This document shows, one piece after another, positions 58,377 through 64,000 of a stretch of 64,000 nt of DNA (position 1 is its first letter; each line of letters starts with the position of its first letter). Source of the DNA: Schaalia georgiae DSM 6843 (lineage in GTDB: Bacteria; Actinomycetota; Actinomycetes; Actinomycetales; Actinomycetaceae); the NCBI RefSeq assembly GCF_000429245.1, contig NZ_AUBM01000006.1, positions 379,051 through 443,050 of the forward strand. The letters are read 5' to 3'. The notes under the pieces were generated by a model, which did no database searches, was not told where the DNA came from, and worked only from the letters and a program-made list of their open reading frames with translations. The translations under genes were made by a program, and so were the position numbers.

Positions 58377-58406
58377 ACCCTATTGGCGAACTGTCCTTCG
58401 CATCAA
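58377..58406 (-). promoter_or_regulatory. promoter of the giant subtilase gene
   Basis: Reverse strand: TTGATG (58406-58401), 18-nt spacer, TAGGGT (58382-58377), leaving a leader of about 65 nt before ATG 58304. It is divergent from the ABC transporter. Confidence 0.55.
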
Positions 58407-58466
58407 GTGTGTTGTGGCGCGAAACACCGCGCCCCTCCCACAGCGTGAGACTACTACGATCCCAAT

Positions 58467-60200
58467 ATGCTCATTCGACTATTAGGGGCGCACCTGCGCC
58501 CATACACATGGCTTCTCATAGGGGTTGTCGTCCTCCAATTCGCGGAAGTGATGGCCTCCCTCTACTTGCCCACCCTCAACGCCGACATCATCGACAAGGG
58601 CGTGGCCACCGGCGACACCGGCTACATCTGGCGCACCGGCGCCTTCATGCTGGCGGTGAGCGCCCTCCAGGGGATCTGCTCGGTCCTGGCGACCTACCTG
58701 GCTGCCCGGGCCTCGATGGGCATGGGGCGCGACCTGCGCGGCGCAGTCTTCGAGCGCGTCAGCGGCTTCTCCGAACGGGAGATCACCCGTTTCGGCGCCG
58801 GATCCCTGATCACCCGCAACACGAACGATATCCAGCAGGTCCAGACGCTCGTCATGATGAGCTGCACGATAGCAGTGACCGCGCCGATCATGGCCATCGG
58901 CGGGATCATCATGGCCGTCAGCAAAGCACCCGCCCTCTCGTGGCTCATCGCGGTCTCGGTCCCCCTCCTGCTGGTCGTGGTCGCCCTCATCGTCAGCCGC
59001 ATGGTCCCGTTGTTCCGCTCCTACCAGGACAAGCTCGACGGCATCAACCGCGTAATGCGCGAACAGCTCGCCGGAATCCGCGTCATCCGGGCCTTCGTCC
59101 GCGAGCGCGCTGAGACCGGCCGCTTCGAGGAGGCGAACAGCTCCATCACCCGCGTCAGCGAACGCGTCGGACAGCTCTTCGTCCTCCTCTTCCCCCTGGT
59201 GATGCTCATGCTCGACGTCACCATCGTCGGCGTCATCTGGTTCGGCGGGCACCGCGTCGGCGACGGCGACGTCGAGATCGGCACCCTCATCGCCTTCATG
59301 GCCTACCTCATGCAAATCCTCATGGGCATCGTCATGGCCTCCTTCATGACCATCATGATCCCCCGCGCCGCAGTCTGCGCCGAGCGCATCAGCGAGGTCC
59401 TGGCCACCCCGCCCACGATCACCGCCCCCGACGGCGCGACGACCGTCTTCCCCTCGCCCGGCACCGTCGAAATGCGGGACGTGGGCTTCACCTACCCCGA
59501 CGCCGACGAGCGCGTGCTCGAAGGCGTGAGCTTCACCGCGGCGCCCGGGACCACGACCGCCATCGTCGGCTCCACAGCCTCCGGCAAGTCCACGGTGGTG
59601 CGCCTGCTGACCCACCTGCTCGACGCGTCCGAAGGGCGGATCCTCATCGGCGGCACGGACGTGCGCGAAGCCGATCCCGAGGCGCTGTGGGCGCAGATCG
59701 GCCTCATCCCCCAGCACCCCTTCCTCTTCGCCGGCACCGTCGCCTCGAACCTGCGCCTGGGCCGCGAGGACGCCACCGACGAGGAGCTGTGGGAGGCCCT
59801 CGGGGTCGCCCAAGCCAAGGGCTTCGTGTCCGAGATGGACGGCGGCCTCGACGCCACCGTCGCACAGGGCGGCACGAATGTCTCGGGCGGCCAACGCCAG
59901 AGACTCGCCATCGCCCGCGCCCTCGTGCGCAGGCCCCCCATTCTCATTTTCGACGACTCCTTCTCCGCCCTCGACGTCGCCACCGACGCGCGCCTGCGCG
60001 CAGCCCTGGGGCCCGCCACCGCAGGGACCACGAAGATCGTCGTCGCCTCCCGGGTGTCCACCATCGTCGATGCGGACCAGATCCTGGTCCTCGACGCTGG
60101 GCGCCTGGTCGCCAGCGGCACCCACGAGCAGCTGCTCGCGGCCTCGGAGGTCTACAAGGAAATCGTCACCTCCCAATTCGGAGCGGAGGCCCTCTCATGA
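58467..60200 (+). CDS. ABC exporter half-transporter with degenerate Walker B (subunit 1)
   Basis: 577 aa. Six membrane helices (about 1-300) precede a nucleotide-binding domain with Walker A GSTASGKST, Q-loop IGLIPQHPFLFAG, signature NVSGGQRQRLAIARAL and Walker B ILIFDDSFSALD. The catalytic Glu after the Walker B Asp is Asp, as in the degenerate-site subunits of TM287/LmrC-type exporters. TACGAT (58455-58460) is 6 nt before the ATG (leaderless). Its stop overlaps the start of subunit 2 (ATGA). With subunit 2 it should form a heterodimeric multidrug- or lipid-type exporter. Confidence 0.93.
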   Translation: MLIRLLGAHLRPYTWLLIGVVVLQFAEVMASLYLPTLNADIIDKGVATGDTGYIWRTGAFMLAVSALQGICSVLATYLAARASMGMGRDLRGAVFERVSGFSEREITRFGAGSLITRNTNDIQQVQTLVMMSCTIAVTAPIMAIGGIIMAVSKAPALSWLIAVSVPLLLVVVALIVSRMVPLFRSYQDKLDGINRVMREQLAGIRVIRAFVRERAETGRFEEANSSITRVSERVGQLFVLLFPLVMLMLDVTIVGVIWFGGHRVGDGDVEIGTLIAFMAYLMQILMGIVMASFMTIMIPRAAVCAERISEVLATPPTITAPDGATTVFPSPGTVEMRDVGFTYPDADERVLEGVSFTAAPGTTTAIVGSTASGKSTVVRLLTHLLDASEGRILIGGTDVREADPEALWAQIGLIPQHPFLFAGTVASNLRLGREDATDEELWEALGVAQAKGFVSEMDGGLDATVAQGGTNVSGGQRQRLAIARALVRRPPILIFDDSFSALDVATDARLRAALGPATAGTTKIVVASRVSTIVDADQILVLDAGRLVASGTHEQLLAASEVYKEIVTSQFGAEALS

Positions 60201-62245
60201 GCACCCCGGACAAAACCCCCACCACCCAGACGAGCGCCGAGGAGGAGCTGGCAGCCGAGGCCCTCGCCTCGTCCGGCAACTGGCACGACGGGCCGCCGCC
60301 CGGCAAGGCGAAGGCGTTCTGGCCCTCGTTCAAGCGCATGATCGGGCTGCTGACCGCCCACCGCAACTGGATCGGGGCGATCCTGGTCGCCACGGCGGCC
60401 TCCGTCGCCCTCGCGGTCATCGCGCCGAAGGTCCTCGGTCGGGCGACGAACGTGGTCTTCGAGGGCGTCGTCTCACAGGCCCTGCCGGCCGGGTCCACGA
60501 AGGAGCAGGCCATCGAGGCCCTGCGCGCCCAGGGGATGGACGACTTCGCCACGATGCTCTCCGCCATGGACATCGTGCCCGGCACTGGGATCGACTTCCC
60601 GCGCCTGGCGGGGATCCTCGCCCTCGTCCTGGGCCTGTACGTGGGCTCCGCCTTCCTCAACTGGTTCCAGGGGCACATGCTCAACCGGATCACCGCCCGC
60701 GCGCTCTACCGCCTGCGGCGCCGGGTCGAGCAGAAGATCCATCGCCTGCCTCTGAGCCACTTCGATCGGATGCGCCGCGGTGATGTGCTCTCGCGCCTCA
60801 CCAACGACGTGGACAACGTGAACAACACGCTCCAGCAGGCCCTCTCCACCGCGCTGACCTCCGTCCTCACAGTGGTCGGGGTGCTCGCCATGATGTTCTC
60901 CATCTCGTGGAAACTGGCGCTGGTCGCGCTCATCACCGTGCCGCTGTCGGGCGTCGTCTTCGGTTTCATCGGCCCCCGCTCGCAGAAGGCGTTCACCGCA
61001 CAGTGGGCCCGGACCGGGGCCCTCAACACGCGCGTGGAGGAGTCCTTCTCCGGGCACGCCCTGGTGCGCGTCTACGGGCGCACCGACTCGGTGCGCCGGG
61101 CGTTCGCCGAGGAGAACGAGCAGCTCTACCGCACGGCGCTGCGCGCCCAGTTCCTCTCGGGGATCATGATGCCGATCATGCTGGTCATCGGGAACATCGT
61201 GTACGTCGCCATCGCCGTGGTCGGCGGCGCCATGGTGGCCTCGGGGGCGCTGCTGCTCGGCGACGTGCAGGCGTTCATCCAGTACTCGCAGCAGTTCTCG
61301 CAGCCGCTGGGCCAATTGGGCGCCATGGCTACCGCCGTCCAGTCGGGCACCGCCAGTGCGGAGCGCATCTTCGAGCTCCTGGACGCCGAGGAGGAGGGGG
61401 ACGACGCGCCTTCGGCCGCGGGGGCGGACGCCCCGGCCCGCGCCTCGTCGGCCACGGGCGGGCACAGCGCGGCAGTGGACTCCCCCGCCCTGTCGGACGG
61501 GGAGGGGGCCGGCGCCATTGAGATGCAGCACGTGCGCTTCTCCTACTCGCCGGACACCGAGCTGATCCGCGATCTCACGCTGCGCGTCGACCCCGGGAAC
61601 ACGGTGGCGGTCGTGGGACCGACAGGCGCGGGCAAGACCACTCTGGTCAACCTGCTCATGCGCTTCTACGAGCTCGACTCCGGGCGGATCACCATCGACG
61701 GCCGCGACATCGCCGCCATGGACCGCCAGGAGGTCCGGCGCCGCACCGGCATGGTCCTCCAGGACCCGTGGCTCTTCGCGGGCACCGTGCGCGAGAACAT
61801 CCGCTACGGCCGTCCCGGCGCCTCGGACGCCGAGGTGGAGGAGGCCGCCAGGGCGTGCTTCGTCGACCACATCATCCGCGCGCTCCCCCACGGCTACGAC
61901 ACGGTCCTGGAGGAGGACGCGGAGAACATCTCCGCGGGCGAGCGCCAGTTGCTCACCATCGCGCGCGCGTTCGTGGCGAACCCCTCGGTGCTGATCCTCG
62001 ACGAGGCGACCAGCTCGGTCGACACTCGCACTGAGCTGCTGGTCCAGCGCGCCATGAACGCGCTGCGCCAGGGGCGCACGAGCTTCATCATCGCCCACCG
62101 CCTCTCCACGATCCGCGACGCCGACACGATCCTGGTCATGGAGGACGGCGACATCGTGGAGCAGGGCGGCCACGCGGAGCTCCTCGCCAAGGGCGGGGCC
62201 TACGCGCGCCTGCACGCCGCCCAGTTCGCGAGCGCCTCCCACTGA
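60197..62245 (+). CDS. ABC exporter half-transporter with intact Walker B (subunit 2)
   Basis: 682 aa. A hydrophilic N-terminal extension of about 45 residues and six helices come first. The NBD has Walker A GPTGAGKTT, Q-loop MVLQDPWLFAGTV, signature NISAGERQLLTIARAF (GG of LSGGQ changed to AG) and Walker B LILDEATSSVD with the catalytic Glu. A Gly/Ala/Asp-rich linker (about 400-440) joins the TMD and NBD. The altered signature here and the altered Walker B in subunit 1 together make one weak and one strong ATP site, typical of asymmetric exporters such as TM288/LmrD. Translation is coupled to subunit 1. Confidence 0.94.
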   Translation: MSTPDKTPTTQTSAEEELAAEALASSGNWHDGPPPGKAKAFWPSFKRMIGLLTAHRNWIGAILVATAASVALAVIAPKVLGRATNVVFEGVVSQALPAGSTKEQAIEALRAQGMDDFATMLSAMDIVPGTGIDFPRLAGILALVLGLYVGSAFLNWFQGHMLNRITARALYRLRRRVEQKIHRLPLSHFDRMRRGDVLSRLTNDVDNVNNTLQQALSTALTSVLTVVGVLAMMFSISWKLALVALITVPLSGVVFGFIGPRSQKAFTAQWARTGALNTRVEESFSGHALVRVYGRTDSVRRAFAEENEQLYRTALRAQFLSGIMMPIMLVIGNIVYVAIAVVGGAMVASGALLLGDVQAFIQYSQQFSQPLGQLGAMATAVQSGTASAERIFELLDAEEEGDDAPSAAGADAPARASSATGGHSAAVDSPALSDGEGAGAIEMQHVRFSYSPDTELIRDLTLRVDPGNTVAVVGPTGAGKTTLVNLLMRFYELDSGRITIDGRDIAAMDRQEVRRRTGMVLQDPWLFAGTVRENIRYGRPGASDAEVEEAARACFVDHIIRALPHGYDTVLEEDAENISAGERQLLTIARAFVANPSVLILDEATSSVDTRTELLVQRAMNALRQGRTSFIIAHRLSTIRDADTILVMEDGDIVEQGGHAELLAKGGAYARLHAAQFASASH

Positions 62246-62251
62246 GCCCGT

Positions 62252-62296
62252 CCGGCCACGGGGTCCGTACCGCCTCCGGGCGGCCCCCGTGGCCGG
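62252..62296 (+). terminator. terminator after the ABC exporter
   Basis: CCGGCCACGGGG (62252-62263) pairs exactly with 62285-62296; the 21-nt loop contains a smaller CCGCC/GGCGG stem. It begins 7 nt after the stop codon. No T-run. Confidence 0.7.
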
Positions 62297-62410
62297 GCGC
62301 TGCGCCTGGCGGCGCGCCCGTCACCGACTGGATGGTCCACGAGTGGGCGCCCCGGAAGAACGCGAGTACGGTATCGGAGTACTGGGAGAGCGGGGAGGAG
62401 TGTATCCGCC

Positions 62411-63316
62411 ATGGGCATCGCAACGCTGCTGGAGGAGCACTCGATCGACCTGCCCAGTTATTCGGAGGTCTCGATCGAATCGGGCCGTGCCCCCATCACC
62501 CTGTCCATCTGGGAGGCGGAGCAAGACACGGCGCCGACGGTCGTGTTCGTCCCGGGCACCATGACCCACCCCCTGTTCTACAGCCCCTTCCTGGACGCTC
62601 TCAGCCGGCACGGCTACCACGTGATTGGCGTCCACCCGCTGTCCCACGGGCGCAGCCCCCGGGTCATCCGCCGGTTCACCCTCGACGACATGATCGGGAA
62701 CGTCCGGGACGCGGTGGGCTACGCCTGCGCCCGTTTCCCCGGCGCCGTCGGGCTAATGGGGTCGAGTCAGGGCGGCGTCCTCACCCTGCTGACCGCCGGC
62801 GCCGAGCACCGCATCCGGGCCGCCTTCCCGCACAACGTCCTATTCACGCCCCTGCGTGAATCCCTATCGGTCACACGCTTCCCCAACGCGCTCGGCGCGG
62901 TGTACCCGGCGGTCCGCAGGATCATCGCCGTGGTTGGCCGGGTGCTTCCCGGGCTGCAGGTGCCGCCGGGCTTCTACCTCGACATCGACAAAGTCTTCTC
63001 AGAGCGGCAGTGGCGCGACGCGTTCTTCCAGGATCCCATGCGGCTCGAATCCTACCCGATGAGTTTTCTGTCCAGCCTGTTCACGACTGATATGTCGGCC
63101 CTCGTCGATGGCAGTATCACCTGTCCGGTGGTGGCGTTCGTGTCGACGGGCGATCCCCTGTTCACCCTCGAGTACAGCCGCTTGGTCTACGAGCGGCTGG
63201 TGGCGCCCGAGAAGCGGTTGGTCGAGTTGCCCGCCGACCACCACCTGGTCCTCAACGAGAAAGCCGAGCGCGTTATCCCAACGGTACTGGCCGCCCTGGA
63301 CGACTACCTCAAGTAG
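62411..63316 (+). CDS. alpha/beta hydrolase (lysophospholipase-like)
   Basis: 301 aa. VVFVPGTMTHPLFYSPFLDAL provides the oxyanion-hole strand, and the nucleophile elbow is VGLMGSSQGGVLTLL (Ser in GSSQG). A lid-like helical region (about 150-215), then VVAFVSTGDPLF (acid) and LPADHHLVLNE (His), complete the triad. There is no signal peptide. GGGGAGGAG lies upstream of the ATG. It is downstream of the exporter but separated by a terminator, so it is probably independent. The substrate is unknown. Confidence 0.85.
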   Translation: MGIATLLEEHSIDLPSYSEVSIESGRAPITLSIWEAEQDTAPTVVFVPGTMTHPLFYSPFLDALSRHGYHVIGVHPLSHGRSPRVIRRFTLDDMIGNVRDAVGYACARFPGAVGLMGSSQGGVLTLLTAGAEHRIRAAFPHNVLFTPLRESLSVTRFPNALGAVYPAVRRIIAVVGRVLPGLQVPPGFYLDIDKVFSERQWRDAFFQDPMRLESYPMSFLSSLFTTDMSALVDGSITCPVVAFVSTGDPLFTLEYSRLVYERLVAPEKRLVELPADHHLVLNEKAERVIPTVLAALDDYLK

Positions 63317-63461
63317 CCCGCGCTGCCCTGTGGATAGCCCCGGGGCCGGCACCGATCCCCGCATTGGGCCCGGCAGAGCCACCCGGCAGTGCGACGGAGT
63401 CCGATTCCGCGGTGACGCCCCCCAGTTCCAGCGGCTATTGCGACGATGAAGCGGCCCGCCC

Positions 63462-64000
63462 TCACTGCCGCTCGGACAGCGCCAGGTTGGCGCGCACGGC
63501 CGCGCCGATGCGGTCCAGCGCCTCGGCGGTCGCCCAGCTGCCGTCGAGTCCGGCCAGGCGCGCGACGGGGACGGACTCGCCCTCCTCCAAGTCGAAGCCC
63601 AGCAGGGCCCGCCACAGGGGCACCAGCTCCTCGTTGTAGGTGTGCCCGTGGCCGGCGGGGGCGGTGCCGGCGACGGGCAGATCCGCCATGATCTGCAGGT
63701 AGGTCACTCCCCGGGTGAACTCGACGTTCTTCGACACGTCCCGCCCAGCGCGCTCGCGCAACCAGTCGGGCTGGCGCCACAGCAGCCGGGGGTTCCACCA
63801 CACGACAGGGTCCGAGGCGTGCTGGGCGTAGACGATCCGCGGGAAGGACCAGCGGCCCAGTTCCCGCCCGTACAGGTCCTGGCGCAGGTCCTCGGGGGCG
63901 TTGACGAAGCGCACATTGCGGCCGTTATCGACGACGGGAGCCACCTCGGGGCTCCCCCGGTGGCGCGAGGCCGTGAGCACCCGGTGCATCGGGGTGAAGG
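63462..64000 (-). CDS. alpha/beta-hydrolase family protein (Abhydrolase_9/DUF2319 type), C-terminal part only
   Basis: About 179 codons are visible and the frame is open through the window edge, so the N-terminal part is missing. RNVRFVNAPEDLRQDLYGRELGRW, IVYAQHASDPVVWWNPRLLW and the segment YLQIMADLPVAGTAPAGHGH match the C-terminal catalytic domain of this family, whose full members have N-terminal membrane helices. HASDP and GHGH probably carry the acid and His. The in-frame ATG at 63989 is internal. The function is unknown; the family is typical of actinobacterial envelopes. Confidence 0.85.
   Translation of the reverse strand, partial: FTPMHRVLTASRHRGSPEVAPVVDNGRNVRFVNAPEDLRQDLYGRELGRWSFPRIVYAQHASDPVVWWNPRLLWRQPDWLRERAGRDVSKNVEFTRGVTYLQIMADLPVAGTAPAGHGHTYNEELVPLWRALLGFDLEEGESVPVARLAGLDGSWATAEALDRIGAAVRANLALSERQ

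Overview
The window is very G+C-rich, strongly G/C-biased at third codon positions and almost fully coding. It encodes WhiB, a GlxR/Crp-type regulator, a DUF5926 protein starting MGKASRRKK, and a gene order around crp, whiB and a class A PBP that matches the mycobacterial Rv3669-Rv3683 region. This places it in the Actinomycetota. The giant secreted BspA-type leucine-rich-repeat proteins with cell-wall-binding repeats suggest a host-associated Actinomycetaceae (Actinomyces/Schaalia type); the genus is inference.

Layout. 1-7.9 kb: Pro/Ala-rich membrane protein, an alpha/beta hydrolase lacking its nucleophile, Crp, DUF4177, WhiB, class A PBP and metallophosphoesterase (cell-envelope block). 7.97-10.9 kb: tRNA-Pro(CGG), then a three-gene XamI-type restriction-modification operon whose upstream inverted repeat holds two GTCGAC sites. 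11-13.9 kb: a decayed symporter, a YwiC-like protein, and an atypical membrane-protein gene bracketed by a 23-bp direct repeat and followed by a 20-bp-phased repeat array. 14-21.2 kb: an aromatic/histidinol-phosphate aminotransferase, a small 4-TM protein, and purB flanked by two serine-esterase-like operons, one with a WXG100-like partner. 21.3-24.7 kb: csoR-copZ-copA copper operon; CopA carries its metal-binding domain inside the nucleotide-binding domain. 25-29.8 kb: MFS exporter, DUF2079 and GT2 envelope genes, DUF5926. 30-31.9 kb: RloAB/AbiL-like defence pair. 32-39.5 kb: DUF488, FGGY sugar kinase with a duplicated 3' fragment, HAD phosphatase, serS, lipid kinase, pheA. 39.7-45.5 kb: DUF6541 membrane protein, DedA, pseudokinase-flippase fusion. 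45.6-58.3 kb: secreted trypsin-like protease, a propeptide-like small protein, and two giant secreted proteins (1043 and 2403 aa) sharing near-identical C-terminal DNA. 58.4-64 kb: heterodimeric ABC exporter and two hydrolase genes, the last cut by the window end.

Three patterns cut across genes. First, four intergenic palindromes share a GTTATAAC centre (18.9, 24.7, 38.3 and 50.6 kb). Second, two arrays of 20-bp ATTGGGGCAGG units (13.8 and 50.7 kb) run in opposing orientations. Third, about a dozen genes have a TANNNT -10 box only 6-7 nt before the start codon, which predicts leaderless mRNAs. The repeats cluster where foreign or duplicated material sits and are the best candidates for something undescribed.
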